Below are positions 25,942 through 34,362 of a stretch of 34,418 bases of DNA, piece by piece. Location of the stretch: assembly GCA_947479815.1 (NCBI GenBank), contig CANKAT010000029.1, positions 1 through 34,418 of the forward strand, given 5' to 3'. This DNA is from Sphingobacteriaceae bacterium. GTDB lineage: Bacteria > Bacteroidota > Bacteroidia > Sphingobacteriales > Sphingobacteriaceae. The notes below the pieces were generated by a model. That model made no database searches. It was not told the DNA's origin and was given only the letters and a program-made list of their open reading frames with translations. A program made the position numbers and the translations under genes. Positions within the stretch are counted from its first letter, which is position 1; each line of letters begins with the position of its first letter.

Positions 25942-27273
25942 ATGAAGCACAAACATTTTTATTTATTCACGCTGCTTATTTTCATAAGCTTAAGCATGAA
26001 TGCACAACAAAATCAGCAGTCTGAATCTGAAAAGCCTTATAATATTGTCATTAAAGGTGGGCATGTTATAGATCCTAAGAACAATATCAACACGTTAATG
26101 GATGTTGCTATAAAGAATGGAAAAATTGTATTAATCGCAAAAAATATTGATGCCTCTAAAGGTACACAGGTAGTAAGTGCTAATGGAATGTATGTTACAC
26201 CTGGATTGATTGATATACATGTTCATTTTTTTTGGGGTCATGATGGTGATGCCTACATGAATGCTCCTGCAAGCTTGCCGGCAGATGGTTTTACCTTCCC
26301 TGCTGGTGTTACTACAGTTGTAGATGCCGGTAGCCCGGGATGGAAAACTTTTGAACTTTATAAAAAACAAACTATTCAAGGTTCACAAACTCGCGTTCTT
26401 GCATTTTTAAATATTGTTGGACAAGGAATGGCAGGTGGTAAGTATGAAAATGATATCAATGAGATGGATCCTCAGAAAGCAGCAGAAATGGCAAAAAAAT
26501 ACCCAAATGATATCGTTGGTTTTAAGCTTGCGCACTTCAATGGCCGTACTTGGGTACCTACTGACCGATTGATGGAAGCCGGTCGGCTTGCAAACCTCCC
26601 GGTAATTGTTGATTTTGGTGGAGCTTCTCCATTCTTGCCATTAGATTCACTTTTCAATGTTAAATTTCGCCCTGGCGATATTTATACTCATGCTTTTGGA
26701 GGAAATGGAAGTACCAGTCCGAATGGCCGCGAATCTATTGTTGATGTAACCACTAATAAAGTAAAACCATATGTGATCAAAGCGCAAAATAGAGGAATCA
26801 TATTTGACGTAGGATTTGGCGGCTCAAGCTTCCTTTTCAATCAGGGGACTCCTGCTATCAAAAGTGGTTTTTATCCGAATTCAATCAGTACAGATTTACA
26901 TACGGGCAGTATGAATAATGCCATGAAGAATATGCCAAACATCATGTCATTATTTATGGCTATGGGAATGGACCTTCAAAGTGTAATCAAGGCTAGTACT
27001 TGGAACCCGGCTCAGCAAATCAAGAGACCAGAATTGGGTAATCTTTCAATTGGGGCAGATGCAGATATTGCCATTTTTACAGTTCGAAATGGAAATTTTG
27101 GTTATTATGCAAGAGATGGTAAAATTGCGGGAAAGCAAAGACTTGAAACAGAAATGACAATCAGAGCCGGAAAAATTGTTTACAATCTAAATGCAATCGC
27201 AGAACCTAATATATTGCCAAATCCACCTAGACAAAGGCCTGCGAATGCTACACCAAGACCTGCAAGTAATTAA
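25942..27273 (+). CDS. Exported amidohydrolase/deacetylase-family metallohydrolase (paralog D)
   Basis: A 443-aa protein with a signal peptide (1-21, ending SMNAQ). Ligands are His93/His95 (LIDIHVHFF), Lys195 (IVGFKLAHF), His250 (GDIYTHAF) and Asp318 (STDLHTGSM). Phe292 stands at the second barrel histidine (DVGFGGSSF), the same change as in A-C. It differs from the tandem trio by a loop FGGNGSTSPNGRES after His250, an altered DAGSPG for D(A/C)GGAG, and a proline-rich C-terminal tail (about 425-443). It leads a plus-strand group with the beta-propeller dehydrogenase-like gene 25 nt downstream and a permease gene. Its product may therefore enter a different branch from that of paralogs A-C. 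Confidence 0.9.
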   Translation: MKHKHFYLFTLLIFISLSMNAQQNQQSESEKPYNIVIKGGHVIDPKNNINTLMDVAIKNGKIVLIAKNIDASKGTQVVSANGMYVTPGLIDIHVHFFWGHDGDAYMNAPASLPADGFTFPAGVTTVVDAGSPGWKTFELYKKQTIQGSQTRVLAFLNIVGQGMAGGKYENDINEMDPQKAAEMAKKYPNDIVGFKLAHFNGRTWVPTDRLMEAGRLANLPVIVDFGGASPFLPLDSLFNVKFRPGDIYTHAFGGNGSTSPNGRESIVDVTTNKVKPYVIKAQNRGIIFDVGFGGSSFLFNQGTPAIKSGFYPNSISTDLHTGSMNNAMKNMPNIMSLFMAMGMDLQSVIKASTWNPAQQIKRPELGNLSIGADADIAIFTVRNGNFGYYARDGKIAGKQRLETEMTIRAGKIVYNLNAIAEPNILPNPPRQRPANATPRPASN

Positions 27274-27298
27274 TATACTCTAAAATATCTTTTTTATT

Positions 27299-28753
27299 AT
27301 GGGCACAATCAGTTGCACATTAAAAAAAACAGGGCTTATAGCCCTGTTTTTTTCTTATTCCAGTTTAAGTTTTGGACAACAGACAAGTAGTTCTGGCACA
27401 GGCCAAAGGCCCCTTGCTCCTATAAAGACACCTGTATCTTTACGACCAGATATCCAAGTTGAGAAAGTAATGGATATTGGAAAACTAGGTGTCAGATTAT
27501 TAAAAAATGAAAAAACAGGCGAATTTTGGTATTCAACTTTTGATGGAAATATATTTAAAATATCAGACTTTGACACACCTAATGCAACAGAGCATCAGAT
27601 ATTTTCAGCAGAAGATCACGGGATTACCAGACTTCAGGGTGCAGCATTCTTAAACAATACACTTTTTTTATGCGGGAATATTAGTGCTAACGGCGGTAAA
27701 GGAACCAAGGGAAGAATGGTTAAATATGATCTTTCAAAGCATAAGCCTAAATTGACTGAAGTTTTCAATACTGTTGAATATGGAACAAATGCTACAACTT
27801 TTGACCATGGCTGGAATGCCCTTGTTATTAGCAAGGATAAAAAATACATTTATGTAAATTCTGGAGCCCGTACCGATCATGGAGAAGTACAAGATAATAA
27901 TGGGGCCTATCCAAATGCTCGGGATAATGCATTAACTTCTAATGTATTTAGGTTTCCAGTAAATGCAGAAAATATTTTATTGACCACTGATGAAGCAAAA
28001 CTTAAAGCAGATGGTTATTTGTATGCTCAGGGGATAAGAAATGCCTATGACATGACATTTGATGGCAAAGGCAATCTATTCGGTGTTGTAAATTCAGGCG
28101 ATTATGATCAATCGGAAGAAATGTTTTGGATCAGGCAGGGTCATCATTATGGATTCCCATGGCAAATGTCTGGGATTGAAAATCCGCAGCAATTTCCAAC
28201 ATGGATACCTGATCCGGCAAAAGATCCGTTTATAAGTCCCGGAGCACATGCCTGGGTTGTAAAATATTTTCGTAATGATCCAAATTTTCCAAAAATACCA
28301 GATGGAGTAAAATTCTCTGCTGGTGTTCAAAATTTAGGGCCTGACGCAAATGAATATAGAGATATTGCGACCGGAAAAATAGTTGATGGAGACATTACAG
28401 GAAAAGCTGTTAGCACATTCAATGCCCATTCTGTGCCCTTAGGTTTAGTTTTTGACACAAAAAATGCGCTTTCCAGTGAATTCAGTGGCGATGGTTTTGT
28501 TTTTAGATATGGTGGAGGTTCAGATCGACCCGGCACTAACCTATTAAGAAAAAGCGGAAAAGATTTGATGCATTTAGACATGAGTTATAATGCCGCTGCA
28601 GATAATTATTACATGAAAACAACTACAATTGTTAACAATTTCAATGCTCCTGTTGATGCTATAATGGTTAATAATATTATTTATGTAATGGAACATGGCA
28701 CTGCAAATTCGGAGGGTGGAAGAATATGGAAAATAACACTTCCTGAAAAATAA
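27299..28753 (+). CDS. Exported sugar-dehydrogenase-like beta-propeller protein
   Basis: A 484-aa protein with a signal peptide (1-26, ending SLSFGQ). The sequence is consistent with the PQQ-dependent glucose/sorbosone dehydrogenase propeller: LRPDIQVEKVMDIGKLGVRL at the start, YAQGIRNAYDMTFDGKGNLF near residue 240, then MFWIRQGHHYGFPWQM near 275, which parallels the family's GlRNp...G.nYGwP pattern, and VMEHGTANSEGGRIWKI near the end. Conserved PQQ and calcium ligands could not be confirmed by eye, so enzyme activity is open; it could oxidise a sugar to an aldonate in the periplasm or only bind ligand. It lies 25 nt after amidohydrolase D and 107 nt before the permease gene. Confidence 0.75.
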   Translation: MGTISCTLKKTGLIALFFSYSSLSFGQQTSSSGTGQRPLAPIKTPVSLRPDIQVEKVMDIGKLGVRLLKNEKTGEFWYSTFDGNIFKISDFDTPNATEHQIFSAEDHGITRLQGAAFLNNTLFLCGNISANGGKGTKGRMVKYDLSKHKPKLTEVFNTVEYGTNATTFDHGWNALVISKDKKYIYVNSGARTDHGEVQDNNGAYPNARDNALTSNVFRFPVNAENILLTTDEAKLKADGYLYAQGIRNAYDMTFDGKGNLFGVVNSGDYDQSEEMFWIRQGHHYGFPWQMSGIENPQQFPTWIPDPAKDPFISPGAHAWVVKYFRNDPNFPKIPDGVKFSAGVQNLGPDANEYRDIATGKIVDGDITGKAVSTFNAHSVPLGLVFDTKNALSSEFSGDGFVFRYGGGSDRPGTNLLRKSGKDLMHLDMSYNAAADNYYMKTTTIVNNFNAPVDAIMVNNIIYVMEHGTANSEGGRIWKITLPEK

Positions 28754-28860
28754 TTTATGTAAGACATTTAAATCCCGGCATTGATTTAATCTATTTCGGG
28801 TATTTTCTAGTCAACATTATTTCTAAATTGTAATCCGATAATTAATAAAAAATCTTAAAA

Positions 28861-30528
28861 ATGGAACAAATCTGGCCGCAAAATTACGACCCATTTAATA
28901 ATGCGCTTTTATCAACAGTGCTTGCAGCATTTCCCATCCTAGTATTACTTGGATCAATTGCTATTTTTCATATCCGAATTCATCTAGCAGCAGTATTCGG
29001 ATTAATTGTTGCAATTGGAGTTGCGCTATTCGCATTCAATATGCCAGTTACTGCAGTTGCTGCAACCACCTTGTATGGTGGTGCTTATGGTTTGTTTCCT
29101 ATTGGTTGGATCGTATTGAATCTGATCTTTCTTTATCAGTTAACGGTAAACAAAGGACTTTTTACCTTGATCAGAATGCACCTTTCTACTATTGCACCTG
29201 ACCCTAGGATACAGGTAATACTTATTGCCTTTGCATTTGGAGCATTTTTTGAAGGTGCAGCTGGATTTGGAACTCCAGTAGCCATTACTGCGGCTATCCT
29301 CATTCAGCTGGGTTTTAGACCCCTTGCGGCCTGCGGACTATCACTTATAGCCAATACGGCCCCTGTAGCATTCGGAGCTCTTGGAACTCCTGTGATTGCA
29401 TTAGCAGCAGTTACAGACATTGACGTGCTCAAACTATCGGCGATGGTTGGAAGGCAATTGCCCTTATTCTCTTTTATAGTTCCTTTTTGGGTGATCTGGG
29501 CAATGGCGGGCTTCCGTGGAATGATCAGTGTTTGGCCAGCCGCATTAACTGCAGGTTTATCATTTGCTATCACTCAGTTTTTGGTTTCAAATTTCCATGG
29601 TCCATGGTTGGTTGATATTTTTGCTTCAATTGCTTCAATTATTTCAATTATTGTTCTTTTGAAGTTCTGGCAGCCAAAAACAATTTGGCAACTTCCAAAA
29701 GATAAGGATACTATTCCATTGCAGGCCGATCCTGAAAGTGTCAGTACAAAAGACATGGTTCGTGCTTGGACGCCATGGGTTATTCTTACAATTTTCATTT
29801 TTGCATGGGGAGTACCTACTGTTAAAAGTACCCTGAACTCTGTTTCTGCCCCTGCATATCATGTTGCATACCTCCATAATCTTGTCAAACGCTCTCCCCC
29901 TATTGCCCCTGCACCAACTTTAGATAAACCTGCAAAAACTGAAGAAGCTGTATTTAAATTAAACTGGATTTCAGCAACAGGAACAGGAATTTTACTTTCG
30001 GCAATAATTGCAGGATTTGCCATAGGCTATTCTATAAAAGAAATGTTTAAAGTGTATATCCAAACCCTTTGGAAAGTTCGGTTTTCATTGATCACCATTG
30101 CGGCGATGCTTGCCCTGGGTTATGTTACCAAATACTCTGGAGCTGACGCTACTCTAGGGCTCGCATTAGCTAAAACAGGCGTATTATATCCATTTTTTGG
30201 AACTATGCTTGGCTGGTTAGGTGTTGCACTCACAGGTTCGGATACTGCTTCCAATGTGTTATTTGGAAGTCTGCAGACTATTACAGCAAAACAAACCGGC
30301 GTAAGCCCAATTTTAATGGCAGCTGCTAACAGTTCAGGTGGTGTAATGGGTAAAATGGTAGATGCTCAGAGTATTGTAGTTGCAAGTACAGCTACCAACT
30401 GGTACGGTCACGAGGGTCAAATTTTAAGATATGTATTCTTCCACAGTATAGCCCTAGCAGCACTGGTAGGATTATTCGTTTTCCTTCAGGCCTATGTCAT
30501 ACCGTTCTCGGACATGGTAGTAAAGTAA
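28861..30528 (+). CDS. lctP: L-lactate permease family transporter (LctP)
   Basis: A 555-aa inner-membrane carrier with about 13-14 hydrophobic segments. Family motifs include AFFEGAAGFGTPVAITAAIL (about 124-143), LIANTAPVAFGALGTPVIAL (about 162-181) and LTGSDTASNVLFGSLQTIT (about 458-476). Known members import lactate or glycolate with protons. Here the gene follows an exported amidohydrolase and a sugar-dehydrogenase-like protein, so the cargo may be another 2-hydroxy acid released in the periplasm; that is an inference. A weak CCCG/CGGG dyad lies in the gap before the gene. The stop codon overlaps the first copy of a 25-bp direct repeat. Confidence 0.93.
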   Translation: MEQIWPQNYDPFNNALLSTVLAAFPILVLLGSIAIFHIRIHLAAVFGLIVAIGVALFAFNMPVTAVAATTLYGGAYGLFPIGWIVLNLIFLYQLTVNKGLFTLIRMHLSTIAPDPRIQVILIAFAFGAFFEGAAGFGTPVAITAAILIQLGFRPLAACGLSLIANTAPVAFGALGTPVIALAAVTDIDVLKLSAMVGRQLPLFSFIVPFWVIWAMAGFRGMISVWPAALTAGLSFAITQFLVSNFHGPWLVDIFASIASIISIIVLLKFWQPKTIWQLPKDKDTIPLQADPESVSTKDMVRAWTPWVILTIFIFAWGVPTVKSTLNSVSAPAYHVAYLHNLVKRSPPIAPAPTLDKPAKTEEAVFKLNWISATGTGILLSAIIAGFAIGYSIKEMFKVYIQTLWKVRFSLITIAAMLALGYVTKYSGADATLGLALAKTGVLYPFFGTMLGWLGVALTGSDTASNVLFGSLQTITAKQTGVSPILMAAANSSGGVMGKMVDAQSIVVASTATNWYGHEGQILRYVFFHSIALAALVGLFVFLQAYVIPFSDMVVK

Positions 30529-30840
30529 TAAAAAAAGGCTGACAGGGTTTTAGAATAGGATCTCGCAGAGACGCAAAGACGCAAAATATACCACCTGAAA
30601 TAAGTTATTTTAAATCATCTGTAACCTTGCGTCTTTGCGTCTTTGCGAGAAAAATATAAAAACTTTAATCTGAGTACTTGATTTGCTACCTATTGATAAT
30701 CAGTATCTTAAAAGGAGATCGTGGCTTTAGCCAAGATGACAAAGCAATAGTAAAAGAACAGGAGATTCCGGTTCGGAGACCAAAATCGGATTGCATTATG
30801 GCCTTAGCCATCATTTAATAAAAAAGGCTGACAGGGTTTT
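30526..30840. repeat. 25-bp direct repeats flanking a repeat-rich intergenic insert
   Basis: TAATAAAAAA(A)GGCTGACAGGGTTTT occurs at 30526-30551 (7-A version) and 30816-30840 (6-A version). The second copy is the left half of the terminator shared with the convergent PLP gene; the first copy starts at the lctP stop codon and lacks the matching right arm. The 264 bp between the copies hold an inverted repeat and GGCTTTAGCC/GGCCTTAGCC segments but no gene. The arrangement looks like an insertion with target duplication, or a recombination product. Confidence 0.75.
30561..30650. repeat. 24-bp inverted repeat (dispersed REP-like element)
   Basis: Arms 30561-30584 (TCTCGCAGAGACGCAAAGAC...) and 30627-30650 are reverse complements with one mismatch, around a 42-nt spacer. 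Each arm holds a tandem ACGCAAAG pair. Similar CTCGCAGAGACGCAAAG palindromes are, in my memory, common between genes in Bacteroidota genomes. It lies between two convergent genes, where such repeats usually collect. Confidence 0.75.
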
Positions 30841-30856
30841 GAAAACTGTCAGCCTT
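30824..30856 (-). terminator. Terminator after PLP paralog 2, possibly bidirectional
   Basis: Stem AAGGCTGACAG (30824-30834) pairs with CTGTCAGCCTT (30846-30856) around an 11-nt loop. T runs follow in both directions (TTTTTTA at about 30860 on the plus strand; the A run at 30820-30825 gives U on the minus strand). It starts 20 nt beyond the stop of the minus-strand PLP gene and can also stop lctP transcription. Confidence 0.85.
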
Positions 30857-30876
30857 AGCTTTTTTATTATCTTGGA

Positions 30877-32091
30877 TTAGACCTTTAATAGCTCCTCTTT
30901 AATACGGGCTGCGACAATTTTTTCTTCGCCAGGAACCATAATAAAAGTAACTAAGGAAATATTGTTTTTACCTGCATTCAATTCGATACCAGGTTCACCT
31001 TTACTTAATCTTTCCTGAATTTCCTTTCCTGTAACAGCTAAAATAGCCGGATCCCATGAAATCTCAAGGTTAGGAGTTGAATTTGCAATTTCAGGAACAA
31101 AGATACGAGTTTTAACACTCTTAATGTTCTTAACGGTGTTTTCAATATGCGCAATCTGCTTTAACCAAAACTTCCATTCTTCATCACCAGTACGGATAAA
31201 TTTCTCAATAGCAACGTAAAGGCCAAGTATTTCTTCTTTATTAACTTTATGACCTCTACCAATTGTACTACCTCTAGGAGCAGCACTGATACGGGCTGCA
31301 GCAATCAAATCTTTTCTTCCCATCAATACTCCTGAACTTTGCGGACCACGAATTGCTTTACCACCAGATAAACAAACCAAATCAAATCCCATATCGTTGA
31401 ATTTCCAGAAATTTTCAATTGGCGGCACATCGGCAGCAATATCAATTAATGCTGGAATATTGTTTTTCTTGGCCACTTCAAGCCATTCTTTATGTTTGAT
31501 CTGCCCAGCATTCGTATTACAGTTCATAAAGGCCATCATGGCTGTTTTACTATTAATCGCACGATCTAAATCCTCGCGAGTTTCAACCCAAACCATAGTA
31601 ACACCACAGTTTTTCATAGCCTGATAATAACCAATATTATGTCCTTTTTGAATGATTACTTCAGTTTTCATACCGCTGCCTTCTAAATGAGGAATCATGG
31701 CAGCTTTAGCAGGATCATTTCCTGAAAGTACACCTGCAGTTCCAAGCATAATCGCAGAAAATGCACCTGAGGTTACTGTTGCAGCTTCAGCATGACATAA
31801 TTCAGCAATTTTTGCACCTACTTTATCTTGAAGCTCATCGAGCATACAATATCTTCTGGAAGAATTATTAATTGCTTCAATTACTTCATCCTGCATCAAA
31901 GAACCGGTCATCATGGTAAGAGTAGCTCTAGCATTAATGAAGGTACGAATACCTAATTCTTTGAATAAGTCTCTTTTTACCCCATTTGTTACAACTGCTT
32001 TTACTTCAGCACCAGTTGCACTTTCACCTGACAAAATTCCCCCGGCAAGCGGAAGAACTGATAAACCCTTAAGTAGGTCTCTACGTTTCAT
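30877..32091 (-). CDS. Tat-exported SelA/DgaE-like PLP-dependent enzyme (paralog 2)
   Basis: A 404-aa paralog of the PLP enzyme at 18891-20111, with the same layout: twin-arginine leader MKRRDLLKGLSVLPLAGGIL, FKELGIRTFINARATLTMMT, CHAEAATVTSGAFSAIMLGT, LIDIAADVPP (about 215-224) and the Schiff-base Lys245 in LSGGKAIRGPQS. It differs in substrate-side positions, for example INARATLTM against INAAGTYTT and MNCNTNAG against LNHETDAG, so it may act on a related but different amino acid or amino sugar acid. It lies apart from the enzyme run, downstream of the ActP gene and its terminator; only 26 nt separate that hairpin from its start codon. It ends in a strong terminator. Confidence 0.9.
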   Translation of the reverse strand: MKRRDLLKGLSVLPLAGGILSGESATGAEVKAVVTNGVKRDLFKELGIRTFINARATLTMMTGSLMQDEVIEAINNSSRRYCMLDELQDKVGAKIAELCHAEAATVTSGAFSAIMLGTAGVLSGNDPAKAAMIPHLEGSGMKTEVIIQKGHNIGYYQAMKNCGVTMVWVETREDLDRAINSKTAMMAFMNCNTNAGQIKHKEWLEVAKKNNIPALIDIAADVPPIENFWKFNDMGFDLVCLSGGKAIRGPQSSGVLMGRKDLIAAARISAAPRGSTIGRGHKVNKEEILGLYVAIEKFIRTGDEEWKFWLKQIAHIENTVKNIKSVKTRIFVPEIANSTPNLEISWDPAILAVTGKEIQERLSKGEPGIELNAGKNNISLVTFIMVPGEEKIVAARIKEELLKV

Positions 32092-32117
32092 AATTTTATA
32101 TTATATATTAAAAAAAA

Positions 32118-32140
32118 CTGATCTGCCTTAAGCAGATCAG
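32118..32140 (-). terminator. Intrinsic terminator after actP, just upstream of PLP paralog 2
   Basis: Perfect 9-bp stem CTGATCTGC (32118-32126) / GCAGATCAG (32132-32140), 5-nt loop, followed on the minus strand by a run of T (A run at 32110-32117). It starts 7 nt after the actP stop codon. The PLP gene starts only 26 nt later, too close for a separate promoter downstream of the hairpin, so read-through or an overlapping promoter is implied. Confidence 0.88.
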
Positions 32141-32147
32141 CAATAGA

Positions 32148-33728
32148 TTATTTTTCAGATCCGTGACCAAGGTATGTTCTTAATTTTTCGCTTTCAAATA
32201 AATCAGCGGCTTCCTTCTCAGGTTTTGCAAGTGAAACAATAATACCTACAATAAATGCAGAGGTCATTGAGACAATAGTTGGATTTTTTAGTGGAAATAT
32301 TGCCTCAGTATTTCCAAGAATATCAACCCATACCGTAGGACTGAAAACGATTAAAACCAATGATAAAACGGCCCCAGTTACCATGCAGCAAACAGCTCCT
32401 CTTGTAGTGAAACCTTTCCATATAATTGACATGAGTAATGCCGGGAAATTAGCACTCGCTGCAATTGAAAATGCAAGACCAACCATAAATGCAACATTTT
32501 GACCTTTAAATAACAAGCCTAAAGCAACTGCAAGAATACCAAGGAAAATAGTTGCTCTTTTTGCTACTTTCATTTCTCCTTTTTCATCAGAAACGCCTTT
32601 TTTAATAACATGCACATAAAGATCATGTGAAATAGTTGAAGCACCTGAAAGAGTTAATCCAGCTACAACAGCTAATATGGTAGCAAAGGCTACTGAGGCA
32701 ATAAAGCCAAGGAATGCGCTACCACCTGTATTTTCGGCTAGAAGAAGCGCTGCCATATTACCCCCTTTATCTAAACTGATGATTGCATCTTTACCAACAA
32801 GTGCTAAAGCTGCAAAACCAATAAAGAATGTAAGAATGTAGAAATAACCGATAAATCCGGTTGCTACGAAAACAGATTTTCTTGCTGCTTTATCATCAGG
32901 AACTGTGTAAAAACGCATTAAAATATGGGGCAAGCCAGCAGTACCCAACATCAATGCTAAGCCAAGTGACAAGGCATCTAATGGATTAGTAATGAAGCCA
33001 CCTGGTGCTAGCATATCTGAACCATACTGAGTTTTTACAGACATGAAAAGCTCAGAAGGACTGAAATTAAATTTAGAAAGTGCTAATAAAACTAGAATAG
33101 TAGCACCCGACAACAGCAAAACTGCCTTGATAATCTGTACCCATGTGGTTGCAAGCATACCTCCAAAGAGTACATACATGGTCATAACTACACCCACAAC
33201 CACCACTGCAATTTCATAATTTAATCCAAAAAGAGTTTTGATCAAACTACCTGCTCCCACCATTTGTGCGATCAGATAAAAAGAAATGGTTAATAATGAC
33301 CCAACTGAAGCAGCGATGCGAATTGGTCTTTGTTTAAGACGAAAAGCAACTACATCGGCAAAAGTATATTTCCCAAGATTCCTTAATGGCTCTGCAACAA
33401 GAAACATAATCAAAGGCCATCCAACAAGGAAACCAATAGAATAAATAAGACCATCATACCCTTTTGTTGCAACCATACCTGCTATTCCAAGAAAAGAAGC
33501 TGCACTCATATAGTCGCCAGCTAGGGCTAAACCGTTTTGAAAACCGGAGATATTTCGACCGGCAGCATAAAATTCTGAACCGGTTTTAGTTTTTTTAGCC
33601 GCCCAATACGTTATGTAAAGGGTAACAGCCACAAACAGGAAGAATATTGCTATTGATACCGGATTTGCAGTACCCAAAGTGGAAGCTGGACCAGAAGGGC
33701 TAATTTGAAGAAGTAAATTCAAAGACAT
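32148..33728 (-). CDS. actP: Sodium:solute symporter, ActP-like cation/acetate symporter
   Basis: A 526-aa SSS-family inner-membrane carrier with about 13 transmembrane segments. Typical ActP parts are AAKKTKTGSEFYAAGRNISG (about 44-63) followed by GLALAGDYMSAASFLGIAG, GTAGLPHILMRFYTVPDDKA near 260, and GLTLSGASTISHDLYVHVIK near 355. Known members take up acetate and other short-chain monocarboxylates with Na+. The DUF485 gene 27 nt upstream is the usual partner (yjcH-actP). Its placement next to a PLP enzyme and in the same locus as four deacetylase-type enzymes suggests recovery of acetate freed in the periplasm. That link is inferred. Confidence 0.92.
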   Translation of the reverse strand: MSLNLLLQISPSGPASTLGTANPVSIAIFFLFVAVTLYITYWAAKKTKTGSEFYAAGRNISGFQNGLALAGDYMSAASFLGIAGMVATKGYDGLIYSIGFLVGWPLIMFLVAEPLRNLGKYTFADVVAFRLKQRPIRIAASVGSLLTISFYLIAQMVGAGSLIKTLFGLNYEIAVVVVGVVMTMYVLFGGMLATTWVQIIKAVLLLSGATILVLLALSKFNFSPSELFMSVKTQYGSDMLAPGGFITNPLDALSLGLALMLGTAGLPHILMRFYTVPDDKAARKSVFVATGFIGYFYILTFFIGFAALALVGKDAIISLDKGGNMAALLLAENTGGSAFLGFIASVAFATILAVVAGLTLSGASTISHDLYVHVIKKGVSDEKGEMKVAKRATIFLGILAVALGLLFKGQNVAFMVGLAFSIAASANFPALLMSIIWKGFTTRGAVCCMVTGAVLSLVLIVFSPTVWVDILGNTEAIFPLKNPTIVSMTSAFIVGIIVSLAKPEKEAADLFESEKLRTYLGHGSEK

Positions 33729-33755
33729 AAGAATATTGTGTAGAGTTAAAATATG

Positions 33756-34055
33756 TTATAATTTTTTTTTGATTTCATGAACATCAGAATCATAGTAATT
33801 ATTTGCCCAGTAAACATAGAGGCCAGTAATTAGCCATGAAAAGAATATAATCCCTAATCCTACAACAATAGCAAGATTTATTGAATCGCCTAATGGCATT
33901 TTCAGAAAGTCTTTATTGTATGCTATTACAAGCAAAAAACCGATGTAAACAAATAACATAACAAATGTGAATGAAAGAGAAATATTCCATCTTGTTTTTA
34001 CCAGCTTTTTAAACTCGGCACTTTGAAGAATTTCATGTGTTTTTGCACTATCCAT
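33756..34055 (-). CDS. DUF485 membrane protein (YjcH-like, partner of ActP)
   Basis: A 99-aa protein with two transmembrane helices (about 27-48 and 62-84). SAEFKKLVKTRWNISLSFT at the N-terminus is the DUF485 signature. I start it at the ATG at 34055 (MDSAKTHEIL), which matches the family length; an ATG at 34133 would add 26 residues with no family support. The gene directly precedes the ActP-like symporter, the order found in many bacteria. Its role is unknown; it is assumed to assist the symporter. Confidence 0.9.
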   Translation of the reverse strand: MDSAKTHEILQSAEFKKLVKTRWNISLSFTFVMLFVYIGFLLVIAYNKDFLKMPLGDSINLAIVVGLGIIFFSWLITGLYVYWANNYYDSDVHEIKKKL

Positions 34056-34133
34056 AATTAGTATAAATTGTTTTAGAGGGTTGTGATAAATATTTAATAA
34101 ACTATCTAGTATTTGATAGAAAAAACTAAGCAC

Positions 34134-34362
34134 AATACTGAATTTAACAGTTCATAATTTTATGAAAAAAAAATGAATTATTACACTATCCTGATTAATC
34201 TTTTAAAAAAAACATAAAATCGTTACGTTTTACAGGCACTATATTTTATAAAAACATTAAAATAAATAGAATAGATTAAATATTCAATCTTATTCTTATT
34301 TATAAGATATAGTTACATTTATTGAAAATCATTAAAGCTTACCAAGAAGAATCTTTATACCT
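34134..34362. other. AT-rich intergenic region with divergent starts
   Basis: About 230-300 bp of very AT-rich sequence between the start of the DUF485 gene (minus) and the partial gene at 34363 (plus). It must contain promoters for both directions. I could not assign specific elements and saw no RNA gene. Confidence 0.4.

Noticed and set aside
28754-28860. CCCG/CGGG dyad between the propeller gene and lctP as a terminator
   Set aside because: The stem is only 4-5 bp with a long AT-rich loop and no clear T run, so termination is not supported.
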